A stretch of 64,000 nt of DNA, taken from Candidatus Villigracilis proximus (lineage in GTDB: Bacteria; Chloroflexota; Anaerolineae; Anaerolineales; Villigracilaceae). Made by a program: the position numbers and the translations under genes. Positions 41,679 to 49,289 of the stretch are shown piece after piece. Position 1 is the stretch's first letter. Every line of letters starts with the position of its first letter. Below the pieces are notes generated by a model. That model saw nothing but the letters and a program-made list of their open reading frames with translations. It did no database searches and was not told the DNA's origin. The stretch spans positions 124,001 through 188,000 of the forward strand of contig JADKBB010000004.1 in assembly GCA_016715195.1 (NCBI GenBank), written 5' to 3'.

Positions 41679-42469
41679 TATAACCTTCCAATAACTTGAA
41701 CAATAAATATGATCGCAACCACAAACGCAGTCACAAAATAATCACTCGGCTTCATCTCATGCGCATTCAACGTATAAAGATGACCGGTATACCCGCGCGA
41801 CAACATCGCATTGTAGATGCGGTCACTGCGTTCATAACTCCGCAAAAAGAGTTGACCTGCCATATTACCGGCGACATTGGCACGCCAGAAAACGCCTCCC
41901 CCCGACCGTTTGCCTGTTACGCTCGCCGAACGAGATTCTCTCGCCCTAAGCAGACGGAAGACTTCATCCGTCAGCACAAACAGGTAGCGGTATAAAAATG
42001 CAATGATGGTCGTGAGGATGGCAGGCACGCGCAAATGCTCCAAGGCATGGATCAGGTCTGGGAAGCGTGTGGCGGCAACCAACAACAGCGCAATTTGCAC
42101 CGACAACCACGAGCGGATAAGAATACTCACGAAGCGCAGCAAACCCGCATCGGTGATGACAAAGTCCCACATGGCAATGCTAAAGTTTGCAACAGGCTTC
42201 CCCGGAATTGAAAACAAGACCGTGACGGCGATCAGCGCAAAAGGTAATGCGATCAATGAACGCTTAAGTGTATAAGCAATGCCCAGTCCTGAGAGCGCAT
42301 TCGCCGCAAGTAAAAACAGCCACGCCAATCCAAAGGCCAGCCACGCGCCATCCGGCAAAAGCGCATTAGAAACAATAAAAACGATCGTCACCACCACCTT
42401 AACCCGCGGGTCAAGGTGGTGGATGAAACTTTCTTTTTCGTGATAACGATCAAAGGCATCGAAGTGCAT
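41678..42469 (-). CDS. cbiQ: Cobalt/nickel ECF transporter transmembrane protein
   Basis: 263 residues with about five or six membrane helices and the family's cytoplasmic coupling motifs (LRARESRSAS and FLRSYERSDRIYNAMLSRGYTG). This is the T-component that links the ATPase CbiO to the substrate-binding CbiM. It begins MHFDAFDRYHEKESFIHHLDPRVK, as usual for CbiQ, and ends on the first base of cbiO. Confidence 0.93.
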   Translation of the reverse strand: MHFDAFDRYHEKESFIHHLDPRVKVVVTIVFIVSNALLPDGAWLAFGLAWLFLLAANALSGLGIAYTLKRSLIALPFALIAVTVLFSIPGKPVANFSIAMWDFVITDAGLLRFVSILIRSWLSVQIALLLVAATRFPDLIHALEHLRVPAILTTIIAFLYRYLFVLTDEVFRLLRARESRSASVTGKRSGGGVFWRANVAGNMAGQLFLRSYERSDRIYNAMLSRGYTGHLYTLNAHEMKPSDYFVTAFVVAIIFIVQVIGRL

Positions 42470-42609
42470 AATAGTTTACATCCTGAGCGAAGTGACGAGC
42501 GCACTCCGAGAAACGCAGTCGAAGGACAAAAGCATAAGTTAATGTGAAGATTACAATTCTTAACATCCACGTCCTTTGGCTCCGCTCAGGATATGGATAT
42601 TTCTTTTGT
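42470..42609. repeat. Inverted repeat between cbiM and cbiQ
   Basis: ATCCTGAGCG (from about 42480) and CGCTCAGGAT (to about 42597) flank a spacer containing CGAAGGAC and GTCCTTTGG. The unit resembles the TCCTGAGCGAAG-type intergenic repeats common in many genomes. It may act as a weak attenuator or mRNA-stability element within the operon. Confidence 0.5.
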
Positions 42610-43545
42610 TTATGCTTTGGCTTTCATACCACGGCCAACAAGCATCATGATCGCACCAACAACAAATACACCGATCACTCCGGCCGCAATGGTGGAAAAT
42701 GCGGTTTCACCGAGGAAGGGCAACGTGTAATCAGGGATGATCGAATACGGAGCAGATAAGCCCGTGTCAATGAATCCCATATTGATCGCCACGCGCTCAA
42801 GCCCATCCGGGTCACCGGAGGCCAGCGGAGAGATCAACACAACCGCGAGCGAGATCAACGCGCCAACTACTACCCAGCCGCGGCTGCCCTTTGCAGATTC
42901 TGAATCTGCGCCGAGTAAATCAGGACGGGTGCGCAAAATAAAAGCCAAAGCGGAGACAGTGATCAACGCTTCGCCCAAACCGATCAAAGCATGGACGCCC
43001 AGCATGGCAGGAATCACCATCTGTAATTGAGAGGTGCCGCTTAACCAAAGTTCAAGCGAGGTTAACAAAGCGCCGGTCATCACTGAAAGCCAGGCAGCCA
43101 CACCAGCCACGCCGGGTTTTACAGTTGTAGACTGGGTGGAAGCAGACCGGTAAAGTCCGTACCCAACTGCAGCGGTGACCAATCCCATATTCAAGATATT
43201 GGCGCCCATCACGACCAGGCCGCCATCCTGAAAAAGCAAACCCTGCACAGCGATGACCGATGTCATCACCAACATGCCGGCCCAGGGACCCAATACAATT
43301 GCTGCCATTGCGCCGCCCAACAAGTGACCAGATGTGCCGCCTGCTACAGGGAAGTTAATCATCTGTGCGGCAAAGATAAAAGCTGCCATTACACCCATTA
43401 ATGGGATTTGTTTTTCGCCGAGCGCTTTATTCGTCTTTGAAATTGCAAGACCAATAATTGCGGCTGAAGCCGCCCAACAAACGATGGATACGATCAGGCT
43501 TAGAAAGCCGTCAGGGATGTGCATGGGAACTGGTGAGTAGTGCAT
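42610..43545 (-). CDS. cbiM: Cobalt/nickel ECF transporter substrate-binding protein CbiM with PDGLE-type C-terminus
   Basis: 311 residues from the ATG at 43545, chosen over the upstream in-frame start because AAAGGAG lies just before it. It contains the invariant MHIPDGFLS metal-binding N-terminus, about seven membrane helices and HLLGGAMAAIVLGPWAG. The C-terminal part (about 225-311, with the SGDPDGLE motif and a final helix) is a CbiN/PDGLE-like domain fused to CbiM, replacing a separate CbiN. It starts one base after the fur stop codon, so the two are coupled. Confidence 0.92.
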   Translation of the reverse strand: MHYSPVPMHIPDGFLSLIVSIVCWAASAAIIGLAISKTNKALGEKQIPLMGVMAAFIFAAQMINFPVAGGTSGHLLGGAMAAIVLGPWAGMLVMTSVIAVQGLLFQDGGLVVMGANILNMGLVTAAVGYGLYRSASTQSTTVKPGVAGVAAWLSVMTGALLTSLELWLSGTSQLQMVIPAMLGVHALIGLGEALITVSALAFILRTRPDLLGADSESAKGSRGWVVVGALISLAVVLISPLASGDPDGLERVAINMGFIDTGLSAPYSIIPDYTLPFLGETAFSTIAAGVIGVFVVGAIMMLVGRGMKAKA

Positions 43546-43546
43546 G

Positions 43547-43972
43547 TTATTCTCCTTTTTGACAATCAGGACAAAGACCAAAAAATGTGACGTGGCTGTC
43601 GGTTAACCGATAGCCGCTCGCAGACTCTAATTGACGATAAAGTTTGGCAAGTAACGCGTGATCCACCTCCATCTCACTTCCACAATTACGGCATTTTATA
43701 TGATGATGTTCATGCCGTGCGATCTCATAGACAAGATGACCATTCCCCATGTGCGCGGAGCGAACCAGTCCATTCTCGGCCAAAAACTCCAAAGTGCGAT
43801 ACACAGTGGTTTCTGTAATACCGTGTAATTCCTTCCGCGCCTGTTCATAGATATCAACCGGCGAGAGATGTTTGCCTGAATGATGAAGCACATGCAGGAT
43901 TGTCATCCTTTGCGGGGTCATACGGTAGCCGCGAGCGCGGAGTTGGGGGGCATAGTCAGCAGCACAGGTCAT
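43547..43972 (-). CDS. Fur-family metal regulator, probably nickel or zinc responsive
   Basis: 141 residues. A winged helix (RMTPQRMTILHVLH; TETTVYRTLEFLAENGLV) is followed by the dimerisation and metal domain. That domain has H87, H89, H90 and H91 (RHEHHHIKC) and two zinc-site CxxC pairs (C94/C97 and C134/C137). Fur proteins repress uptake genes when metal-loaded. Being first in an operon with a Ni/Co transporter, and having a TTGCAA-N4-TTGCAA site before its gene, suggests a Nur-like nickel regulator; Zur or Fur cannot be excluded from sequence alone. Confidence 0.88.
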   Translation of the reverse strand: MTCAADYAPQLRARGYRMTPQRMTILHVLHHSGKHLSPVDIYEQARKELHGITETTVYRTLEFLAENGLVRSAHMGNGHLVYEIARHEHHHIKCRNCGSEMEVDHALLAKLYRQLESASGYRLTDSHVTFFGLCPDCQKGE

Positions 43973-43983
43973 AAGAATTCCTT

Positions 43984-44001
43984 ATTGCAACTTTTTGCAA
44001 T
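43984..44001 (-). promoter_or_regulatory. Operator: ATTGCAA-N4-TTGCAAT dyad upstream of the Fur-family gene
   Basis: A perfect 7-bp inverted repeat with a 4-bp centre lies 12 bp from the start codon, overlapping the expected promoter or leader. The Nur box described in Streptomyces is TTGCAA-N5-TTGCAA, so half-site sequence matches but spacing differs by one. Autoregulation of the whole operon is inferred. Confidence 0.6.
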
Positions 44002-44054
44002 AGCATAGATTATAGAGTAACACATCAGGTGGTTTCTTACCTTAGAAATAAAAA

Positions 44055-44081
44055 TTCCTCTTCCATAAATAGAAAGAGGAA
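44055..44081 (-). terminator. Hairpin terminator of the 44124 gene
   Basis: TTCCTCTT pairs with AAGAGGAA (8 bp), with AT-rich flanks. Confidence 0.65.
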
Positions 44082-44123
44082 AGATATTGAATTATTCACA
44101 TCTTTGGCAAAAGATGAAGTTTT

Positions 44124-44826
44124 TTACGGCTCCCACTCGTAATGGATAAGCGCCGCGATATAAGGCCGGCCTGCCACATTGTCCATGCCGACTGCCCAGG
44201 TTTGCCAATCTAATCTGCCGTTTATTTCGGTGCCGGGGAAATGCACTGAGTAGTAATTCAAATCGGCGTAGGGCCAAAGAGCCTGATAGGTTACTGCGCC
44301 AAGTTTGATCTGGTTACATTCAATGGTTGAACTCGGTATAAACACCTTTTGCAAGGCTGGCAGGATGATCTCTTGAAATGAGCCAAGAGTAGATTCGCCG
44401 CTTCCAAAGGAAAGTCCCCAGTCAGCCTGGAAGGTGGTTTCAAAAACGAATTTTGCATGTTCCACATCATAATTAACCACATTGCCATCGCGATAATAGC
44501 GCACATCCATGCCGTAAGATGGGGAAACGAGTGAAGCAAGTAATGGCCCATCTTTGGAGACGATCACGGCGGAAAATGAGGTGAGTAACTCACGTCCGCG
44601 CGGATCATCGCAGAACGGGAGATCTGCCACCGGCGCGAAGGCTGTCGGTGTGGAGGTGGCAACTTGTGTCAACGCGGGGACGGGAGTAAATGTTGCAGGG
44701 GCGATCAATGTCGGTTGGGGCGTATCAGGCATCAGGGCGGTGGGGGGGCGGAGCCGCATCCACGGGGATCGAGCAGGCGGTAAAAGTCAAAATGCTCAGG
44801 GTCAACACAAATATTTTGAGTTTCAT
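44124..44826 (-). CDS. Lipoprotein of unknown function (one frameshift)
   Basis: The ATG at 44826 opens a lipoprotein signal peptide (VLTLSILTFTACS, lipobox FTAC). The frame breaks at a run of seven G (44742-44748); removing one base joins it to the body as APPPTALMPDTP. After a Pro/Thr-rich linker comes a domain of about 165 residues (ELLTSFSAVIVSKDGPLLASLVSPSYGMDVRYYRDGN and similar, broken here for brevity) of the kind seen in Chloroflexota lipoproteins; no function is assigned. Repaired length is about 233 residues. It lies downstream of the small gene at 44883, behind that gene's terminator. Confidence 0.72.
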
Positions 44827-44843
44827 TTTTCCTCTCAATAAAA

Positions 44844-44867
44844 AACTGGCGGAGGATTCCGCCAGTT
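44844..44867 (-). terminator. Hairpin terminator of the 44883/45300 operon
   Basis: A perfect 10-bp stem AACTGGCGGA / TCCGCCAGTT, loop GGAT, followed on the minus strand by a T-run. Confidence 0.9.
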
Positions 44868-44882
44868 GATTGTACTTGTATT

Positions 44883-45281
44883 CTATTCTTCAGCCATTTT
44901 TTTTGCAATGCGTTTGATGACTTCTGCCACGCCGCTGATCGGATTCTTTAAGGTTTCAAAAGCCACTTCAACGATATCGGGCGCCATGCGTTTGATGTTG
45001 CGAAAACGCCGTGTAATAAACCCTTCATCGGGATTTGGCTCTTCGAGCGCGGTTTTGATCTCGGCGAGTTCGGCCTTTGCATCCTCTTTTTTTCCAGTTT
45101 GAAGTTTGGGATGTTCATCGATAAATTTGTAGATGGTTTCAAAAGACTGGGTGATGTTGATGCTTTGATTTGAAACGTTGTTATTGTTGCCCATGACGAT
45201 ATTACTGCCATGCACATTGCCGCCGATCACAATGCTGCCGTTGCCTGCGTTTTGACCGTTTTTTTTATTTTTCTCTGCCAT
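44883..45281 (-). CDS. Small helical partner protein of the NACHT gene, with N-terminal Gly/Ile-rich motif
   Basis: 132 residues. Residues 13-36 are a low-complexity beta-prone motif (GNGSIVIGGNVHGSNIVMGN) with two (I/V)V(I/M)G cores. Residues 45-132 are charged and helical, ending in the pattern RRFRNIKRMAPDIVEVAFETL, then KNPISGVAEVIKRIAKK. I recall this helical pattern from small proteins next to STAND NTPases in cyanobacteria and Chloroflexota, and it may belong to the death-like/TRADD-N group; not verified. It lies 18 bp after the NACHT gene, before a strong terminator, so the two form an operon. The same motif occurs at residues 24-47 of the NACHT protein. A role as adaptor or effector is inferred. 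Confidence 0.75.
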   Translation of the reverse strand: MAEKNKKNGQNAGNGSIVIGGNVHGSNIVMGNNNNVSNQSINITQSFETIYKFIDEHPKLQTGKKEDAKAELAEIKTALEEPNPDEGFITRRFRNIKRMAPDIVEVAFETLKNPISGVAEVIKRIAKKMAEE

Positions 45282-45299
45282 GCTTCCTCCAAATTTATA

Positions 45300-47933
45300 T
45301 TATGAATCCTTCGGCGCGATCACCACGCGGAAGCCAAGATCATCATTGAACATTAACGGGATCGACCAGTTGCAAAACGATGAACGCGCGAACCATTGAT
45401 ATCCGATCCATGAACCGCCGCGCACGATGCGATATTTTTTATCTTCATCATACCAGGAGCGGGTCCACTCCCAAATATTGCCGCTCATATCCCACGCGCC
45501 ATCAGGGCTGACGCCCTGCGGAAATGTACAAACTGCGGTTGTGCCGCCCAGCCCCGAACCGGTCGAGTCACTATCCCATGTATTCGCGGCGGCTTTATCA
45601 AACCCTTCGCCCCAGGGATATTCACGCCCATCTGCGCCGCGCGAGGCACGCTCCCATTCATCGTCGCGAGGCAGGCGAATGGTGTATCCCTCAGGCACGG
45701 CCACGATCTTTTTGGAAAGCCAGTTGCAATAGGCTTCCACTTCAAACCAGTTCACGCCCACGATCGGCACGATCGGATTGCTCAACTCAATGCTATGCCA
45801 GTAATAGGGTGTATTGCGTTTCGCAAGCGGACGATGTTCCAGCCAATCATGCACCACAGCTTCAAGTGTGCGCGAATCATACTTGCCTGTGCGCCACTCC
45901 CAGCCATCATGACTCCAGTATTCCTGTGTTTGATATCCATCTTCTTTAACAAATCGCGCAAACTGGATGTTGGTAACAGGATACTTGCCGATGAAATACA
46001 TATACGGGATTTCTTTCGTATCTTTCTTAACCCCGGCCTGATACTCGCCCGCAGGAATTTCCGCAAACCGATCAAGATCTCCCGGGCGCCACCCAAGCCT
46101 GCCCAGCAGCAAACTGGCATGACGCCGCAACTCAGGACGGATCTCGCCATCCTGCATGGTGGTCAACAATGCTTGAATAACATATTCCTTGCTTTGCAGA
46201 GAGACACCACCAGGCCAGGTATCGAGCACGGCATCACCAGCCAGTACCACCGCTTCGCCGGGAGGCCCGGGTTGATTATTGACCAACGCCTCAACTACTT
46301 CTCCTGCGACTTTCGGAAGTTGCTGGCGAATGCCAAGATAGCCAATGGTCAGCAAAGTCACTTCACGCCAGGCCTGCTCCCCCACATGTGCCGACAATGT
46401 TTCAATGATCGGCGCGGCGTTGCCCTGCCCCATCAATGCGAGCGCAACGGCTGCCAGATATTCTTCAAAGGTTAAGTGAATAAATCCGTATTCACCGGGG
46501 CCGCGCTCAAGCAGCAGCGCGGCATGTTCACGCACATCTGTTAGAAACTGGCGCGCCGCCTGATGTGGAGAGGCCTCATTGCGCTCCATAAAAAGTTCTT
46601 CAAGTTTGCGGCGCATATCTTCACGCCCCACCAACCCTACACCCGGGCTGACTTCATGCATCCACAATGCAAGCGGGGCGAGGATGCGCACAGTTTGCAA
46701 TTCATCAATATCACGGCCGGGGGCACGTCCGCTTAAACTGCGGGCGCGATTCCAGGTGGAAAGCAAAGTGTTTACATATTGATCGTAAAGCTGCACCCGG
46801 CGTTCAGGAAGCGAAACGCCCTGCCGCTTCATCAAAGCCAGAATGGTCAACAGCAGCGGCGTGGATGCCAATTGCCGCACACCAGGATTCTGTTGAATCG
46901 AATCAAGCAGTTCGCGGCGGTCTGTTTCCGCATCTGCCTGCGCGATGGCAGTGTTACCCTGCGCCTGTTTTTCCAGCGCGGTGGTCCAGTGTTTAATAAA
47001 TTCTTCGATCTCATCTTCTTCAAAATCCACGATGGTACATTCGACAAGGTCTTCCGCCGAAGGCCGCACCGCGCGATAGCCCACCACACGACTGGTCAAT
47101 ACAAATTTATTACCTTCACGGCGATGGAAGGCAAAAAAGTCAACCACACGCTCAACGACTGTGTTCCGCATATTAATATCGCGCACTTCGTCGAGACCAT
47201 CAAGCAGAATCAGCGCCCGGCCAACTTTCAGAGCTTCACTTAACATCGCGCCAACAGGCAAGTCCGCGCCGATGCCCGCAAAATATTCGGCGATGAAATC
47301 ATCAAGGCGAATATCTCTTGTTTGAAGTGCATTCGCAAATGCTGCCAACGGCAATAGAATGGGTAAATAATCGTTAAGACCAATCTTGACGCCTTCGCCG
47401 CGCGCAAGGCGTAATGCCAGATATTTTACAAAGGTGGTCTTGCCGGCGCCGGGGTCACCCAACACGATCACACCCGAATGCTGTTGTAAAACTTTCAAAA
47501 GCGGAACAGGCTCACCAAAATGTAAAAGCTCCTGTTCATCGTTGGTGATGTCACGACCTGCCAGACTGATATCACGTTTCCATGTATCACCTTCGGGTAA
47601 TTCCATGCGCGCTTTAAGCGGCACATAAAGATCAAGAAGTTTTAGCTTTAACGGGACACGGTCTGAGATGCCCATGCCTTTTAAGCTAAGGTAATAATGG
47701 CGGTCGGTCAGGTAGCCGAGATAGGCTGCCGTAGCCTCGCGCAATTTCTCAGCAGGCATGGCAGGTTGCAGGTCACGCCAGAAGCGATCGGCGAGGACGA
47801 TGGTCTGTCCATGAATGATGGCGCTGTCTGTTACAGATCCGCCAACAGCAATACTCTGGTCGCCCGTCTGAATTTCCTGATCGGGTTCGGCTTGTTTGGT
47901 TGTCTTCTTTGAAGGGGTTTTCTTTTCTGTCAT
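45300..47933 (-). CDS. NACHT NTPase with C-terminal FGE-sulfatase (C-type-lectin-like) domain
   Basis: 877 residues, intact. Residues 24-47 hold GDQSIAVGGSVTDSAIIHGQ, matching the neighbour's motif. The NACHT core has Walker A GDPGAGKT (159-166) and Walker B LILLDGLDEV (241-250), then a LTSRVVGYRAV sensor. A helical middle follows, and from about residue 610 an FGE/SUMF1 fold domain (FAEIPAGEYQAG; GVNWFEVEAYCNWLS; RLPRDDEWERASRG; MSGNIWEWT; RIVRGGSW; LGFRVV). The cysteine pair that follows GGS in true formylglycine enzymes is absent, so this is probably a binding or sensor domain. NACHT proteins of bacteria include antiphage NLR-like sensors; a defence role is inferred from architecture. Confidence 0.88.
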   Translation of the reverse strand: MTEKKTPSKKTTKQAEPDQEIQTGDQSIAVGGSVTDSAIIHGQTIVLADRFWRDLQPAMPAEKLREATAAYLGYLTDRHYYLSLKGMGISDRVPLKLKLLDLYVPLKARMELPEGDTWKRDISLAGRDITNDEQELLHFGEPVPLLKVLQQHSGVIVLGDPGAGKTTFVKYLALRLARGEGVKIGLNDYLPILLPLAAFANALQTRDIRLDDFIAEYFAGIGADLPVGAMLSEALKVGRALILLDGLDEVRDINMRNTVVERVVDFFAFHRREGNKFVLTSRVVGYRAVRPSAEDLVECTIVDFEEDEIEEFIKHWTTALEKQAQGNTAIAQADAETDRRELLDSIQQNPGVRQLASTPLLLTILALMKRQGVSLPERRVQLYDQYVNTLLSTWNRARSLSGRAPGRDIDELQTVRILAPLALWMHEVSPGVGLVGREDMRRKLEELFMERNEASPHQAARQFLTDVREHAALLLERGPGEYGFIHLTFEEYLAAVALALMGQGNAAPIIETLSAHVGEQAWREVTLLTIGYLGIRQQLPKVAGEVVEALVNNQPGPPGEAVVLAGDAVLDTWPGGVSLQSKEYVIQALLTTMQDGEIRPELRRHASLLLGRLGWRPGDLDRFAEIPAGEYQAGVKKDTKEIPYMYFIGKYPVTNIQFARFVKEDGYQTQEYWSHDGWEWRTGKYDSRTLEAVVHDWLEHRPLAKRNTPYYWHSIELSNPIVPIVGVNWFEVEAYCNWLSKKIVAVPEGYTIRLPRDDEWERASRGADGREYPWGEGFDKAAANTWDSDSTGSGLGGTTAVCTFPQGVSPDGAWDMSGNIWEWTRSWYDEDKKYRIVRGGSWIGYQWFARSSFCNWSIPLMFNDDLGFRVVIAPKDS

Positions 47934-48065
47934 ACCCTGCCTCGTTGATTATTCAGGCAGTATACAGTAAATCCAAAAAACTGGTGTTAACCAAATTGCA
48001 AGGCAGCTTCTTTTCGACATGAAATCCCGCTAAAAAGCTGAAATAAGTTGTATATATGTAAAAAA
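47934..48065. other. Promoter region of the NACHT operon
   Basis: Short intergenic stretch upstream of the NACHT gene. No repeat or ORF was recognised. Confidence 0.4.
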
Positions 48066-48093
48066 CGAAGCCCGCTCTATGAGACGGGCTTCG
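48066..48093 (-). terminator. Hairpin terminator of the FIST/kinase operon
   Basis: CGAAGCCCG pairs with CGGGCTTCG (9 bp), followed on the minus strand by TTTTTTACA. Confidence 0.85.
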
Positions 48094-48122
48094 AGATTGG
48101 GTTGTGCCAGCCGGTTTGTAGA

Positions 48123-49280
48123 TCAGGATGGGTTTGGCTCTCCAAATACAATGACAAGAATATGTTGATTTAAGAACTTGGGTATGGAGTCAGTTGTTGG
48201 TGCGATCTGCCCCAATGTATAACCACCTGCGATGGGAATTTTTGTTCCCAAAATATCCTGCACAGCGGCGATCTCGATGCCGGGCTGGGCTTTAAGCAGC
48301 ATTTGCCATGCAATGTCCACCAGGACAAGTGCGAAAGCCGGCTTTGCATCACCAAGTTGTAATAAGGCTTGCTGTGTCGCCTGACGCGCAGCACGTTCAC
48401 AGGCCACACGGCTCCCCACCAAAAGATAGGCGTCAATACCATCACGGATGTTGGCATTCATGCGAAAACTGCCATCGGCTTCAACACGGATCGGAGACCG
48501 CACGACCAGGTCTTCTCCCTGTTCCACGCCAAGCGGATATAAACGCGCAAGGTAATTCAAAGGCGGGAAGGCCCAATCACGTGCTGGGTAACCAAAAAGT
48601 CCGGCATAAGTTTCGGATGCAGGACGGCCGTCCAATGTACGCAGCCAGAAGCCGCGAGAACGCGTCACACGAAACTGGCTTCCCACCGGGTCCCAACCGT
48701 GATCGTACCCAATTCCTATTTTTATATTCCCACGCAGAAAAGCAGCAACCAAACCACCCGTGCCGGTTTGAGTGCCAGCCATTTGATACGTGTTGCCTGT
48801 ATGCAGGTCACCACTTGAAAGCCCGCCAGTGATATGCAAACCCGGTGTGACCGCGCTGCAAAACTGCTCGGCATCTCCATTGAATCCATCGGCAAAGAAA
48901 AGCAGGGATTGTCGTTCCACCCGCGCTGCGGCATGTTGCGCAACCTTTGTAGCGGTTTCACGTCCAGACTGGGCGTACCCCGGGAACCACATTGTTTCCG
49001 CTTGAAAATCGCCGCTTATAAGTGCAACCACAACCGAGTGCGGAGTTTGACCTTCCTGGGTAAATCCGGCGGGAGAGCTAAAGCCAAGCATGGGAATTTC
49101 ACCCAACAAACTGCTGACACCGCTCAACACTTCACGCGCCTGATATTGATGCGAAGAGATGACCAGAGCAAGCCCCGGCGCGTTTACACCCATGCGATTT
49201 AATGCTTGATGTGCAGCTTGTAAACCAGCCTCACGCCCATCCAGTGCCTGTGCAGAACCTACAGATGAAAACAATGTCAT
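48123..49280 (-). CDS. FIST-domain signal sensor protein
   Basis: 385 residues with FIST N (about 20-210: LALVISSHQYQAREVL; MLGFSSPAGF; SLLFFADGFNGD) and FIST C (about 225-380: YAGLFGYPARDWAFPPLNYL; FVLVDIAWQ-like core; IAGGYTLGQI). FIST domains are predicted small-ligand sensors, often amino-acid related, found with signalling proteins. It starts nine bases after the histidine kinase stop, so the pair forms an operon in which the FIST protein may feed the kinase. Confidence 0.87.
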   Translation of the reverse strand: MTLFSSVGSAQALDGREAGLQAAHQALNRMGVNAPGLALVISSHQYQAREVLSGVSSLLGEIPMLGFSSPAGFTQEGQTPHSVVVALISGDFQAETMWFPGYAQSGRETATKVAQHAAARVERQSLLFFADGFNGDAEQFCSAVTPGLHITGGLSSGDLHTGNTYQMAGTQTGTGGLVAAFLRGNIKIGIGYDHGWDPVGSQFRVTRSRGFWLRTLDGRPASETYAGLFGYPARDWAFPPLNYLARLYPLGVEQGEDLVVRSPIRVEADGSFRMNANIRDGIDAYLLVGSRVACERAARQATQQALLQLGDAKPAFALVLVDIAWQMLLKAQPGIEIAAVQDILGTKIPIAGGYTLGQIAPTTDSIPKFLNQHILVIVFGEPNPS

Positions 49281-49289
49281 AACGCCTCG

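Noticed and set aside
42470..42609. Cobalamin or NiCo riboswitch between cbiM and cbiQ
   Set aside because: The conserved motifs of either riboswitch class were not found; the region is a simple inverted repeat.
43546..43581. Longer start of cbiM
   Set aside because: It overlaps the fur coding end; AAAGGAG directly before the ATG at 43545 supports the shorter form.
45300..45450. Variable region of a diversity-generating retroelement at the 3' end of the NACHT-FGE gene
   Set aside because: The fold fits, but no reverse transcriptase, template repeat or accessory gene is present in the window, and no second copy of the segment was seen.
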